Origin: Spinacia oleracea | Lineage: Eukaryota; Streptophyta; Magnoliopsida; Caryophyllales; Amaranthaceae | Length of the DNA: 64,000 nt | Assembly (NCBI RefSeq): GCF_020520425.1 | Contig: NC_079492.1 | Coordinates: 104,443,157-104,507,156 of the forward strand | Direction of reading: 5' to 3' | Shown: piece after piece, positions 35,052 through 50,116 of the stretch | Layout of the letters: the number at the start of each line of letters is the position of its first letter | Position numbering within the stretch: the first letter of the stretch is position 1 | The notes under the pieces: model-generated | Told to the model about the DNA's origin: nothing | The model's input: the letters and a program-made list of their open reading frames with translations, nothing else | Databases searched by the model: none | Position numbers and translations under genes: made by a program

Positions 35052-38000
35052 GGACGGTTATCTGGAATGTTAGAGGCTGTAATAAGCTTTTTAAACAAAA
35101 AGAGGTGAAAACTTTTTTGCTCAAAAATAAAGTTGATGTTTATGCGTTGCTTGAAACTAGAGTTAAGTCTCATAATTTTAGTAAGGTGAAGATTTTTTGT
35201 AACTGGTCTGTTATGAATAACTATTCTCATGCCTTGAATGGTAGAATCTGGGTTCCCTAGAATCCTAGAAAGGTGGATGTTGTTCTGCATTCTAGTTCTG
35301 CTCAAAGAATCTGTTGCCATTTACTTGATCGTCATACTAGTTTGAAGTTTTTCTTGGTGGATATTTATGGGTTTAATACAATGGAATTAAGGAAACCTTT
35401 ATGGTCATTTCTTGATTCTATTTGTAATCAGATTTCTGATCCTGTGTTAATAGGTGGTGATTTCAACACTATTTTGTGCCCAACTGATCGTTTGAATGGG
35501 AATGATGTCTCCTTGAGTGACATGGCAGACTTTGCTAACTGCTTGCTGGCTAATAACCTGAATGAAGTTAGAAGTGTGGGTGATTACTACACGTGGTGTA
35601 ATAATCAGGTTGGAGTTGATAGAATATACTCAAAGATTGACAGATGCTTGGCTAATGTAGCAAGCTCAATCAATTCTCTAATGTTTCTGTTGAGATTATG
35701 GAAAGAAATATTTCTAATCATACTCCACTTATGCTTGATTTTATTCAGAGAGATATTCGAAGGAACACTCCATTCAGATTTCTCAATATTCTAGCTGATC
35801 ACGAGGATTTCTCTAATATTGTTCATAGTGTGTGGCAGCAAAATTTCTATCAGCAACCTCTTATTAACATTTGGTATCGTCTCAAGGCTCTTAAGATTCC
35901 CTTTAAACACATTTAAACTCAGTGTTTTAAAGGTGTTGCTCATAAGATCGACTCAATCAGAAACTCTCTCCAAGTTATTCAACAGGCTCTTGCTGTTGAT
36001 AGACTTAATGCAGACCTTGTCCACAGAGAAAGGATACCTTGAGAATATTGGAAAAATGGAGTAACATAGAGGAGAAGATTTGGCAGCAGAAATCTCGAGC
36101 TTCATGGGTCCAACTTGGTGACTCTAACACTAAGTACTTTCATGCATATGTGAAAGAGAGGCAAAGTCAAAACTCGATCAAGCTGCTTGTCAAGAACGAT
36201 GGCTCTAGGGTTCAGACTCAGCAACAGATCAAGGATGATGTCAGAAGTTTCTATATGCAAATTATGGGCAGTGCTGCTTCTGAACTTCCAATGGTTGATC
36301 AGAATATTGTAGAGAGGGGTCCTGTACTTTCTTCCCAACAACAATCAAGACTGTGTGGGCCATGCTCTCTCTTGGAGGTCAAGGAGGCGCTGTTTAGTAT
36401 GGATGAAACGAAGGCCCCGGGCATGGATGGCTTTAATTTTTCTTCTTTAAGAAGGCTTGCAACATTATTGGGCCAAGTGTGGTCGAAGCAATACAACAAT
36501 TCTTTGAGACTGGTTTTCTCCCTAAGGTAATCAACTGCACTTATGTTACGTTATTACCTAAAGTCGAGAATGCCACTTCTATCAAAGATTATAGACCCAT
36601 TGCTTGTTGTTCGGTGCTCTACAAGATCATTTCTAAAATTCTTACTAATAGGTTTCAACAAGTGATACAATACCTTGTTAGCGATAGTCAATCTGCAAAG
36701 GTCGGGTTATTTTTTATGATATCCTCATTAGTCATGAATTGATTAAGGGTTATGGTAGGAAAGGGGTCTCTCCAAGATGTATGCTTAAAATTGACCTTCA
36801 AAAGGCTTATGACTCGGTCGAATGGTCGTTCATTAAGCATCTTATGCTTAGCATGGGGGTTCCTTATAGGTTTGTGATGTGGGTTATGTCTTGTTTAACC
36901 ACAGTTTCCTATTCTTTCAATGTTAATGGGGAACTTACTGAGCCTTTTGAGGCAAAAAAGGGGCTTAGACAAGGAGACCCTATATCCCCTTATTTGTTTG
37001 TTCTATGTATGGAATATCTTTAGAGATGTTTAGTATCGATGAGGAACAACTCTCAATTCAAGTTTCATCCCAGATGCAAAAAATTGAACCTAGTACATGT
37101 GTGCTTTGCGGATGATCTGTTGTTATTTTCCAGAGGTGATCTTGCTTCAGTCAGACAATTATTCGAAGCGTTTATCCTTTTCTCTAGTGTCTCTGGTTTG
37201 AAGGCTAATCAGGCCAAAAGTTCTATTTACTTTGGTGGAGTGCCTGACATAGTTCAGCAGAGTATTTTGAATGAATTTGGGCTTTCAAAAGGTGAGCTCC
37301 CTTTACGATATCTTGGTGTTCCGCTCTCTTCGAAGAAGCTCACTGTGATTCAGTGCATTCCTTTGGTTAAGAAAATTATAGCACGAATTGATAATTGGTC
37401 CTCTAAGCTGCTCTCCTATGCCGGAAGAATCCAACTTATCAAGTCTGTGCTCTTTGGCATGCAATCTTACTGGTGCCATGTTTTCTTACTGCCTCAAAAA
37501 ATCATCAAACTCATTCAGACAGCATGTAGGACTTTTCTATGGACTGGTAAGTCGGGCACATCTAAGAGAGCCTTTGTTGCATGGGAGAAGCTTTGTTTGC
37601 CCAAATCTGCTGGGGGTTGGAACCTCACCTGTTTTCAGACTTGGAATAAGACAACTATCTGTAAACTCCTGTGGAATTTGGTCCAGAAGAAAGATAAAAT
37701 TTGGGTCAAATGGATCCATGTTTATTATGTGAAGAATAGGGATGTTACTTTCGTGACTGCCCCTGCTCAGGCTTCTTGGGTGGTACGGAAGATTCTGGAT
37801 TCGATTCAAATTCTAAGGAGTTATTCAGGAGGTTTGTCCGTATTACAAGACAAGACTTTTTCTATAAAGAAGGTATATGGGAGTTTAAGGGGTCATTTCC
37901 CTTCTGTTCCTTAGAAGAAACTATTGTGTAACAATCCCGCTCCTCCTAAGTGCTTATTCGTATGTTGGCTTGCACTGCTTGGTCGACTCTCTACTTGTGA

Positions 38001-38385
38001 TAATCTGCTCAAAATTGGTTCTCTTTGTGATCAGGTATGTATTTTCTGGAAGGCACATGATGAAACAATATCTCATTTTTTTTCTCAATGCACTTTTACG
38101 AGTTCACTTTGGCGAAAAATTCTTGTCTGGTTTGGTGACAGCAGGAATATTGTAGATTGGCAATCTGAGGTCCAGATTCTAGTCCACAAGTATAATAGGA
38201 ATAATAAGTTGCATCAAGTTTACAGAATGCTACTTAGTATTACTGTTTATACAATTTGGAGGGAGAGGAATCTCAGGCGTTTTCAGAATGTTCAAGTTGA
38301 TGAAACTCTTTTGTTGCAGCAGATTCAACTCACTACTTATATCAGATGCCTCCATAATCCTAAACTCTCTAGCTTAGTGCCTTAA
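35048..38385 (+). pseudogene. LINE ORF2: endonuclease, reverse transcriptase, zf-RVT, multiply broken
   Basis: ORF2 would nick the target DNA and reverse-transcribe the LINE RNA. Visible parts are an APE-type endonuclease (35048-35680: WNVRGCN, LLETRV, GGDFNTIL, KIDRCLAN), the reverse transcriptase (36360-37450: KAPGMDGF, DYRPIACC, LRQGDPISPYLF, FADDLLLFSRGD), and the C-terminal zf-RVT (37920-38150). Breaks are in-frame stops at about 35258, 35914, 37021 and 37912 and frame changes near 35690, 36030, 36475 and 36720. Several stops replace an expected tryptophan or glutamine (for example WVP*NPR). It cannot make a full-length protein. I list the breaks and do not restore the frame. Confidence 0.88.
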
Positions 38386-38885
38386 TTTTGGTCTGCTGGT
38401 TATTTTGCTTATGTTTTCTTCTGTGTTTAGCTGCGGATGCCGGCTTTGTTCTGTTGCTCTGTTGGGCTTGTTGGGTAGTGTTGGTATGGTTGCAGGCTGC
38501 TATGGGTTTTGCAGGCTGCTAGTGCTATACTGCTGTGTCTGCATTATGTTTTTGCTCCCTGGTTCTGGTGTTCAGATGCAGGCAGGTACTTATTGCTGGA
38601 ATGCAGATGGTGTTTTTGGCAGGTTTTCTGCTGTTTACAGTTGTTCTATTGCTGGCTTGGTTGCCTAGTTCAACTAGTGTTACTGGCTAGTGTTCTGGTT
38701 TCCTGGTTTGGATAATGTGGCTGTACTTCTTTTTGAGTCCTTTGTTGTTGCTTCGTTGTTGTTTGTTGCTAGGGATGCGGGTTGTGCTCCCGTAGCTTTT
38801 GTTTCTTGTTGCGTTGTTTGGATGTTGTTTTGGTTTTTTTCCCCTTTTGGTAATAAAATATCTCTATTTTACCAAAAAAAAAAAT
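38386..38885 (+). other. LINE 3' untranslated region, T/G-rich, with poly-A tail
   Basis: Bases 38400-38830 are unusually T/G-rich with many TGCTG and GGTTTGTT words, so that all three plus frames look Cys/Leu/Val-rich. The tail reads GGTAATAAAATATCTC, then TTTTACC and A11. No gene is present. Confidence 0.8.
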
Positions 38886-38946
38886 ATATACGCTAATTAT
38901 ATATTTATTTCTAAAATTCGTAAATTCTTTATTAAATATACGTTAA

Positions 38947-38949
<3 letters not shown>

Positions 38950-38996
<47 letters not shown>
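38950..38996. repeat. (TA)n microsatellite
   Basis: About 23 TA units directly abut TCACTCAAATGGGAAG, the left end of the element at 38997. Confidence 0.95.

Positions 38997-41042
<2,046 letters not shown>

Positions 41043-41109
<67 letters not shown>
41043..41109. repeat. (TA)n microsatellite
   Basis: About 33 TA units with one CA interruption, abutting the right end of element B. Confidence 0.95.
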
Positions 41110-41111
<2 letters not shown>

Positions 41112-42517
41112 CTATCCTTCTTCTCTATTAATTCTTCAAATTAATTTCAACTACACAAAATATGATTGGGGCTTTTCTGTCTTACCTTCAAAATTTCAAT
41201 TCCTAACTTTTAGTTGATCATTTGTGATGCTCTATTTTCTGGGAATTGGGAAGGAGTGTAATTTCAGGATGTGTTGAAGAACAATCAACAAACTTGTTGA
41301 GGTACTATTCAGAACAGTGTAGCTTTCAATCAAGATGTTCCCTATGTGATACATTTATTACTTTTAGTAAAATGGATGATAGATTTGTGTATTGATAAGA
41401 CCCATCACTATTTCTTGAAGCTCAATCTCTCCATCGAATGAACCATATAGCCAAGAGAAACCATGAACCAGAATAGAAGAGCTTGCCCCACCATGAGTAA
41501 AAATTTCTTATTAGCCTCATTAGTTTGTATTCATGAGGTTTATAATTTATGTTCTTATTTTCACTTTTTAGATTGAATTATTGATGTGATTTTGGGTTTT
41601 TATTGTTGTAAATTTGAAGCAAAGATTTTGGATTTGGTTGGAGCAGACCTATTACTCAATTAGTATCACTGGAGGCTAACTTCTGATGTAATTAGTGATG
41701 CAATTTTTGAATTTCGTTTTGGTTGTAATTAGTGATGCAATTTCATTTTTTTCATTAATTAATTACTTCATTTTTTCTAATTCAACCGGCTAATTGCGGC
41801 ATTGATTTTGATCAGGGTCCCATTAAGATTAGTATAATATTGGAACAGGGTCTCCGAAATGTTTAAGACGTCCCTGATTACTACTACGTCCGTTCCTTAA
41901 AAATTTTAACACTTACTCTTTACACGGACTTCATTGCAATATTTAACCACTAATATATCCAATTGCGTATGTAAATAAATTTTATAATTTGATATTCGAA
42001 AAAGATAAATCGACACCAATCTAACAAAATGTTACTTAATAACATTTTGATGTATATAATAGTAAGAATTTATGGTCAAAGTTTTCATACTTTAGACATA
42101 TATTCTTAGGCATAAATAACGTTCATGAACAGAGGTAATAAAATACAAATCTATTACAAAGTACAGGTTATAATACATAGTAGTGATAGTAATAGAGATA
42201 GTAAAGGTTTCATGAACTATTGTAGAGATACTAAAACAATACAGATCAAAATTCAAGTATCACTTACAATAGATCTTTAAGCACAACATCAAATGAGTAT
42301 TTGGCAATACCTTACAATTGATTAAACCTCATACATTGCAAGAAAAAACATTCCCGGGAAACTAAAACTGTAATGTTGTGGAAGAACATGGGTATATATT
42401 ATGGAATTAGCAACAAAATTTTGAAGAGCGGAATATTTGCACGGTTTAATTCATTTTTCGAACTTCCGCACACACGAAAGAAGAGAGAGTGCGTAGAAGA
42501 AGAGATATATGAACTTT
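41110..42517. other. Intergenic AT-rich DNA; one MITE-like terminus
   Basis: No gene is seen. At 41883 the sequence TACGTCCGTTCCTTAAAAAT resembles a Stowaway-type terminus (CTCCGTCCG...), but I could not find its partner end. A GTAATTAGTGATGCAATTT word is duplicated at about 41688 and 41727. Confidence 0.5.
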
Positions 42518-44575
42518 TTAATTAGCTTGTAGAACCTTTCCTTGGTTTTCTTCCTTAACTGCATGCACTGTAAGAGCATGAATGAATGAGCCAAGAATGT
42601 ATTTCAGATACAAACCAAAAGAAAATATTTCAAATAATAAGCTTTTGAATTAATTAATAGTGTTAATTGACAGGATAATGGGATGGATACCTTCTTGAGA
42701 ATTGGTGGACGCTGGGATCTTAGAATATGGCCCTGAACTATTTGTTGAAGCGACAGATGGATCATCAGTATGAAGCAACATAGTTACAGCCGTTTTTACT
42801 TTCTCCACAACACCCTTTTCAGTGGGACTCCTCCTAGGACTAATTACTTCAGTAATTACCTGAGATAGTGCCCTTTCATCTTCCCCGGGCTCTAACTTAA
42901 TTTTCAAATACTCTTTGACTGAAACACCTTTGTCCGACATATGCTTATCTCCAGTGCTCCGAGGGCTTGAAATATACAATTTTTGGATATTTGATGTGAT
43001 ATTGTATGTTTCTTCTGTAACATTGGCATAATTTGGTGCCAACTTCTCAAACGTAGCTTTAGGTATGGTCTTCTTGGTAGTTGGATATTGTTGCTCTTGC
43101 TCTTTTGTGGAATAGATGTTTTCCGCACCCCTAGTTTCAATGGTCTTCGTGAGACTATGAGGCCTTTCCCCCTCCTCTTCATTGTCCTTCTTGGGACTTG
43201 AAGGATCCTTTATTGCCTCAAAAGTAGTGTTTTCGGAAATCACATTTTGAGTAGTGCATTTCATGTTACTAGAATGCTCTTCCTTTTCCTTAATGACATC
43301 TGTTTCAGTAAGCATAGTTTCTGTTGTCTTTTCAGGATAAGACAACTTATCTTTATGCTTAAAGGAATTCCTTTTGGCAATCATTGTATCGAGTGTGAAC
43401 TTACTCGGACTAGGATGACTTTCTCTTAAATGATTTCCTAAGCTCAGGGCACGAGGAGCCTCATCAATTGTCACTCCAGCTAATGATGAGTTCCCTCCTA
43501 GATTTTCGGAGTGGCTTTTACCCAAAGCATGTCTAGTTGTCCTCCTTATCATTGTAGGAAGCTTGTGTCCCACCTGACCATCAGATATCAATAGACCTGC
43601 TCTTTGAAGTTGGCCGATAGTTTCTTTGGAGCCCTTGGGTGTATCTTGTGATTCATTTGCTGAAGAATAAAGAACTTGTAATCACTGAAAGAGTGTCTAG
43701 GTGAAAATATTTTTACAAAAAACCTTCAACTAAGGGCACTACAACACATACTAAGTAATTGTTTATATTTAAGGTCATTTCTCAACAAGAATATAGTTTT
43801 CTTTTAAAAGAAATCCATCATCTTCCATAAACTAGTGTTAGAGATTAAATCACATGTGTAATCGTACGAACCTTATTTAAAATAAAGGTTTACACTATGA
43901 AAATTAAAACCATGTTATAATGGGGAAATGACATAACAATGTCTAAATTTTATTTGGAAAGATGTATGCCCAACATGGGAAATCACATTTCATGAGAAAG
44001 GGTGGAGGGAAGGAGAAATAATAGGTTTATAGTTCTTCTTACTCTGGCTTCCTTTCGCAATAAAATCTTTTATCTAAACTAATAAATCCAAAACAAGGTT
44101 TGAGTTACAATACCTAGACATCCAAGATCCTTAGGTTCTTCTGCAACTTCATAATCTTCCAAGGCAACAACACCCCACGAAGGTGTATGATTACCATCCC
44201 GTCCATATTTCTTTTTTACTATAGTTTGTCGCCATTTTTTAGCCTTCTCTTTTACTTTGGCAAGAATAGATAATTTCTTTCCAAGGTGCAAGTGGTCATG
44301 TTCTTGATTATGAACCCTTCCTATCACCGATGATTTATTCCAAGGTGTTGGATTCTTAGCTGCACACAATTCATATTGTCTTTTAAGACAGAGTTAAATC
44401 AGGAACACGAAACCAGAAATAACAAAAATCAACAACAAAAAAGAAAAAAAAACACAAATGTATAGAACATAAATAATCATTAATAATATACAGTCAATAT
44501 TATATTACAGTGAAGAACTTGTTCTACAGTTTTGGTTGTTCCTCCATTTTGTTGCATGTCATCCACTTCAGCCAT
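42518..44575 (-). CDS. LTI65/RD29B/CAP160-like dehydration- and cold-responsive protein, 4 exons
   Basis: Proteins of this plant family accumulate in the cytosol under cold, salt or ABA; they are hydrophilic, and a direct biochemical role is not established. Exons read 44575-44509, 44359-44114, 43659-42691 and 42558-42518. All have GT-AG junctions and consistent phase, giving 440 residues. Supporting motifs are the conserved N-terminal basic segment (SILAKVKEKAKKWRQT), the WGV...EDYEVAEEPKDLG acidic block, a long Lys/Glu/Thr/Ser-rich middle, the PGEED-type repeat VKEYLKIKLEPGEDERALSQ, and the C-terminal EENQGKVLQAN end that matches the family. It is one PGEED repeat only and shorter than Arabidopsis RD29B (about 620). 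This is the only host gene here with an intact frame. Promoter elements were not convincingly identified. Confidence 0.85.
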
Positions 44576-45740
44576 ATTTTTGAACAACAACAAAATGGTA
44601 AGTTAATTTTATGTCCAGAAGTTAATGATTTCCGACATTTTGGTAAGAGTTAAATATGTACGAAAATATGAGGGGAGGAAGAATTGTTGTTATTTTTGGT
44701 TTAAATTGTCCTTGCTAGGATAGTTAGAAACATATGGCTGTAAAAGGAAGTCTGTTCTACTTGGCCACTTGGCAAGATATCAATTTGCACCTGATAAATT
44801 GTCCAGAATTTTCATAACTAACTTCCTAAACATCAGCCTCAAGCATGAAAAATGGAGTATTTTATTTCTTTAACCAATTATTTTTTCGTCCCCCCCCCCC
44901 TCCTACATTTTGCAAGAAACTCTCACACTAGAGAATATTAATGATATAATCACATAAGGAAAAGTTTACACGTACTATTCATAACGAAATAAAAGAGAAA
45001 CAGTTACACTATATATGCATGAACAATACTTAAAAGTTTAAGATATTACATACAAGTAGTCTATCTGCTTAGCAATTCAATTACCTTAGACAAGGAAACC
45101 TAGTCAGACCAATGACACAACACTTTTACAGGCAAGTGAATAAACTAACATTGATCAAATATGGAAGACCTGGTCGATATGATTCAATCAGGTACACAAT
45201 ATTCCTCCATGATGACATAAGGATTAGTATCTAACATGATGGAACTCCCAATAACATTTTGTCAAGAATGTTAGGTGACAAAAATAACAAGTTATTGTAC
45301 ATTTAGATGATAAAGAAACCTAAACAAATACCGTAAAAGTTAGCAGTAAGGCATGCCTATGCTTAAGCAGTTGTGTCCAGAGGTACTGAAAATTTAAAAA
45401 GAGTGATTATTCATCCTTCATTAAATACCAAATATATTACGGAGTATAAATGCGTAGCGCCATAAAAAAAATTATTGCTCGATCTACTATTTGGACTTGA
45501 ATGATGAAACCATAAGGATTGACCAATGAATTCTAACACGGGTCACAACTTTAAGATATGGGATATCACCAGCAGGAAGTACTAGTAAGTCTGCATCTCA
45601 TTCGACACGTCGACCTTTTAAAAAAAAATTATTGCCCTAAGAAGGACAAAAGTAATACAAGAACTGAATAAGAAGAGCTCTTCGATCAACATGTGAATTT
45701 AACTTCTACAATCTACAATCACTAACTTGATTCGATCCTA
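44576..45740. other. Upstream region of the LTI65-like gene
   Basis: No coding sequence is seen. A TATATAG-like box on the minus strand lies near 45012-45018. An ACGT core (ACACGTAC) lies at about 44967 and another (GACACGTCG) at about 45607. ABA-response elements need ACGTG(G/T)C, so these are weak. A C10 run is at 44891. Confidence 0.4.
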
Positions 45741-45749
45741 CGCCATGCC

Positions 45750-47300
45750 TTTTTTTCATTCTCCCGTATTGTATGTGCTCCAAGCTCCTTCTGCTTCAAC
45801 CCAACACTCTCGCGCGTGTTGCCAAAGAATTAGACACAAGCACAAAAGCAACAATGTCATTTTGGTATTTCTCCAAAATCTTAGTTGAAATACGTTCTCC
45901 AACTTCAATATTCCATACACTTTACAAGCACTTAGTAGAGATTGGTAGATTGAAGTTCCTGGATGAACTGGCATGCTATTAATGAAGGCTTCAGCTTCAT
46001 GGACATATATCCAGCTCGGCCAAACATGTCAACAATAAAAGCATAAAGCTCCATAGTCAATGGTTCTCTGCGATCCAGCTTTCTTAACCGTTCAAAGTAC
46101 TCAAGTAATTTATCTATTAAGCCGTCGTGACTACATAGTACAATGAGGACGGATATAAAGGTAGTTTGATTAGGTCATATCCTTGTTCTCCTAGTTTCTT
46201 CAAACAACTCAATAAATTTCTTCCCAAGACCGCGGTGAGAGTATGCTGCTAGCAAATAAATCCATTATATCAAATCATGCTCTTTCATCTCCAAGAAGAC
46301 CTTTCCAAGTCACTAATCAATGCATATATTCCATACATGGAAATAAACCCATTTTGAACATGTAGATTGGACAAAAGACCAAGCTTAAAAGCAAGGGTGT
46401 GGACTAGCTTCCCCACTTTAAGAAAAGCACCAATTCATATAGCTCTTAGGGTAGTAGTTACCGTGACAATCGGAGGTTATACTATTGCGCCTCATGTTAC
46501 AGAAAAACTCAAGAGGCTTCTCGCTACATTCTAAATGAGAGAATCCGGTAATGAGAACATTCAATGACACTTGGTCCCATGTTGTAATAATTCAGCAAAT
46601 CTTGTCAAAATCTTCTATCTGCATTTACACTCTGCATATACAGTCACGAGACTAATCTGAATATATGCATTTGACTCTAAACCCTTGCGTATAATATGAC
46701 AATGAATTTTCTTGTAATGACCTAGATGTTCCAACTTAGAAAATGAGATCAACTAAATATTAAAAGTAACCCAATTTGATTCCATACGAAAACACTGCAT
46801 CTCCCCGAACATGATCAAGGCATCATAGGCTACTTTATAATGTGCAATCATAGCAATCCATGTTACATAATTTTTTTCTCACATCGAATCAAATGTTTGC
46901 CTTGATTCTTCCGAATTCCATCATTTTGCAAACATATCAACCAACCTAGGTCGTAAAACTAAATTTGAAGAAAATCCACACTTCAAAGAAAGCCCATGAA
47001 TCTGAATACCAAGTTGACTAGAAAACAACTGTGTGCAACCAAGTAAAGCAGTAGAAACACCAAATGCAGAGGGCATAATCCCCACCTTAGGCATCCCACA
47101 CAACAACTCAATTGTTGTCCCAAGAAACTCAGCCTGCAAGTAACCAGAAATCAAGGAATTCATGACACCACATTTCTCCGAGGCATTTCGTCTAACAGTT
47201 AGTGTGCACACTCTGCCAAACTACATTTCACATACAAATCAACAAGTGCGGGAAATGTAAACATTTGAAATAAAAACCAATTTGATAGCCATGGAATGAA
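45750..47300 (-). pseudogene. PPR (pentatricopeptide repeat) gene relic
   Basis: Minus-strand fragments in shifting frames carry PPR signatures. HPGTSIYQSLLSACKVYG at 45900-45970 is the end-domain signature of PLS-class proteins. NSLISGYLQAEFLGTTIELL and FGVSTALLGCTQL at 46980-47170 are typical 35-residue repeat helices, and a LVDLYVKCSLAECAH segment lies at 47200-47250. Many stops and frameshifts, and no start, show it is dead. PPR proteins bind organelle RNA. Introns are not expected, so the gaps are decay. Confidence 0.7.
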
Positions 47301-48015
47301 GTTGAATTCCAGTATAAAAAGGTGGGATTTTGGGCATAATGACATGATTTGGTTGAAGATAAAAGGGGACGTACTTGTCATTTTGTTGTATCTCATAACA
47401 CAGGTTGAACATATGTGTTTTTGGGTAAATTCTATTTGAGTTATCATACTTATCAATATTAAAGTCAAAGAAGAGAGATGGAACATTAGGGGGTAAGATT
47501 GAAGGTAGTCAAAGAGCGGGAAAGTATGCAAGGGGCTAATTTTACAAGGGCAAAGAATAAAGGGAAAGTTGACAACAATTGCATCATTAATTAAAAGCCC
47601 ATTCTTATTTCCAAACACTTACCAAAACCTACCCAACTCAAATGACTTGATTTTGGACCCGAAAATGGATATTCGAATGCGAATTCAATCAAGAAAAAAT
47701 AATTCGGACCACTTAAAATTTCACATGACTAATTATAACCCTTGGAATAACTTTTTGGATCATACACTCTCCATCGTGTTAATTAATTAAGAACCATTGC
47801 CTTTTTCGAAGGGCATTAACTAACTACTCATAATTAACTAGGTAATATATCATGATTAACTCATAATAACAGTGAAAATGACTTCAAACAATAATGTATT
47901 TCAAGGAACTTGTGGGTTCAAACCAAAACCTTAGATATATCACTTGAACATTCACAAAATAACCTTGTAAACCAAGAGTACAAGCTTAATCCCTAAATCA
48001 CGATGCAATTAATTA
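47301..48015. other. AT-rich intergenic DNA, nothing recognised
   Basis: No credible gene. The minus-strand open frame at 47199-47618 is mostly upstream noncoding sequence fused to the PPR relic. Confidence 0.5.
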
Positions 48016-48272
48016 CTCCCTCCGTTTCATAATTATGTTTCGATATCTATTTTTCATGTTTGCCAATGAACATTTTGTATCATTTATATCTTTAATTGTA
48101 CATTAGAAAAAATTATAAAAAATTGATATTATTAAAATACTCATTAAGAAGAATCAAACAAGACCCTATATGAATATGTTTTATGTTATGCATTGAAAAT
48201 AATTTAGAAGATTCTCTACAATTGTGAATAATGAAAATTTTAAATTGGATCATTATTATGGAACAAAGGTAG
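48016..48272. mobile_element. Stowaway MITE (257 bp)
   Basis: The element starts CTCCCTCCGTTTCATAATTA after a TA and ends ATGGAACAAAGGTAG before a TA (48014-48015 and 48273-48274). These are typical Stowaway termini with a TA target duplication. The right terminus has decayed from the expected complement. The interior is AT-rich and has no gene. Confidence 0.75.
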
Positions 48273-48587
48273 TATCTTTTAAGCACAATTTAATTTAGTC
48301 ATTATTTCAACCCAATACAAGTACATAGGTGAACATCAGGCATTAAGACTCCTAGCTCTTTGACACGATTAACACCAATAGTGTAACAAGGACAAAACTT
48401 TGTCATTTCAAGTTTCATACGTAGTACTTCCTCTATTTAATTTTTATTTTTATATCCATTTATCAAAAAATGGTGCTAATTTATTTTTATTTTTATGTAT
48501 TCACTTTAATTTGACAATCTTTTTTTACCATCTTACCCATTTTTTCCATAATAATAATACATTTTCATCATCTTACTATTACCCATG

Positions 48588-48805
48588 TTGTTATAGAAAC
48601 CCTTGATTGTGACAATAAAAAGTGGATGAAACTTATCTACTATCATACCTAGAATTCCAACCGGAGCGAATAATAACGATAATAGACACTAATAATTTTT
48701 TCCCCTAAAATCTTTATACAGATTTAGAATTCTTATTCTCATACGTCTAATGATCCTTCTAATATCAAGTACTCGTTGATATTCTTTTCTATACCACTCT
48801 ACGTT
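48588..48805. repeat. Diverged direct repeat, copy 1
   Basis: This copy starts GTTGTTATAGAAACCCTTGAT and runs through AATTCCAACCGGAGCGAATA and TTCTTTTCTATACCACTC. The partner at 50528-50755 is similar throughout with many substitutions. No coding frame is seen; it may be an old mobile-element fragment. Confidence 0.7.
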
Positions 48806-49135
48806 ATATGCCTAGAAAGAAATGATAGAAAAAACAATAAATACATGAAAAAATTCAAAATTAGGAACGAAGAATTTCATTATTTAAAACCATTTTTAAA
48901 AAAAATTATTTGTGTCTTTGTGGAATTATATAATATATTGATTGGCACGTGTGATTAAGCTTACCCATTTAAAATGGAACATCACGTCCATCATACAATA
49001 AAGTTAGTGCAAACCCGAATTTTTAAAAAGTATGTGAAAATTTTAGGGACAAAAAAGTTGAAAACCAATAACAACATCAACCAATTATTAAGTGTAAGAA
49101 AAAATAGTTATTTACAAATACTTTAGGCCCTGTTC

Positions 49136-50116
49136 GGCATAGATTTGTGTTTCCGTTTTTCCGTTTATTTTTGCAAAATTGAAAACAAAACCTGTTCGGT
49201 GAAACCGTTGAAATAAACAAATTTCATCTACTTTTAGAAATCGAAAGCGGAAAAATCAAAACCACAAAAAGTGGTTTCAAATTTTTTGTTTGCGTTTATG
49301 GAACAACAGGCCTAGTTTTCTCTCTTCCCGGAACGTTGTCGGACTTCGCCGACTATCACCAACTACCAACATCTGTTGAACCGCACCGACTTTGAATCTC
49401 CGATGACCATTTCTACGGGCAAATGTTGTCAACAGAAGTTTTCGGAATCGTCGATTGACTATAATTCATTAGAGTCATTACCAACATCTTTTGAACTGCA
49501 TCGTCGTTGAAATCACCGACAAACATGTACATGTCGCGCGCCGAAAGTATTTGTCGTTGATGTAACCACTGTCTGGTTTATGTGGATCTTCTTCTCCTTT
49601 AAGATGAACCGCCTTATTTCACTCTACCCTTTGATTTAAAAAGCTCAATTCCAATTCAATTGAATCTTAGCTTAGATAAGCAGAGGAAACTCAAATGATA
49701 AGGACCGCAAGAGGATGACTAAAGCTCTTTTGTTTTATAATTTGACAGTGAAGGCGAAAGTTTTATGCCTTTTGATGATCTAATTTTGATCAATTAAGTC
49801 GTCGGGGAAGGAGATGTACAAATGTCTTTTTTTCTCTCAAAAAGATGTACAAGTGTCTTCCATTTGGAAAAAGTTGCAAAGCAATGCACACATGTCTTCC
49901 AGTTGTATAGTAATGTACAATGCATTTACAAAAGCATATAAAATATATTTTGTTCAAAGAGTTAAGCGTACTATTTTGGTTTGGAAATTACATTCTCACT
50001 CTAAATAATTTTTTTTCAGTTTTGGTTTAGTTTTGAAAATTGTAAAAAAAAAACATAAACTAGTTTCCTGTTCTAAAAAAATAGAAAACTAAAAACTAAA
50101 TGATACCGAATGGACC
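49136..50116. mobile_element. About 1-kb non-autonomous DNA transposon with TTA target duplication
   Basis: The left end GGCCCTGTTCGGCAT and the minus-strand right end GGTCCATTCGGTATC are imperfect inverted repeats. The flanks are TTA on both sides (49133-49135 and 50117-50119). TTA duplications and GGCCTGTTTGG-like ends are typical of PIF/Harbinger (Tourist-like) elements. The interior contains an imperfect duplication (ACCAACATCTGTTGAAC at about 49365 and ACCAACATCTTTTGAAC at about 49480). No transposase is seen. Confidence 0.65.

Larger units (their letters stand above)
33747..38899 (+). mobile_element. Full-length but decayed LINE (L1-type non-LTR retrotransposon)
   Basis: A 14-bp direct repeat ATATACGCTAATTA flanks it (33747-33760 and 38886-38899). 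The element proper is about 33761-38885 and ends in TTTTACC followed by an A-run at 38874-38884. It encodes an ORF1 nucleic-acid-binding protein and an ORF2 with endonuclease, reverse transcriptase and zf-RVT, all broken by stops and frameshifts. The order and the poly-A tail are typical of plant L1-type LINEs. Confidence 0.92.

Noticed and set aside
38405-38896. Cys/Val/Leu-rich frames resembling small membrane proteins
   Set aside because: They overlap in all three frames of the T/G-rich LINE 3'UTR and end in its poly-A region.
44960-45615. ABA-response elements upstream of the LTI65-like gene
   Set aside because: Only ACGT cores without the flanking bases of a consensus element were seen, and the transcription start is unknown.
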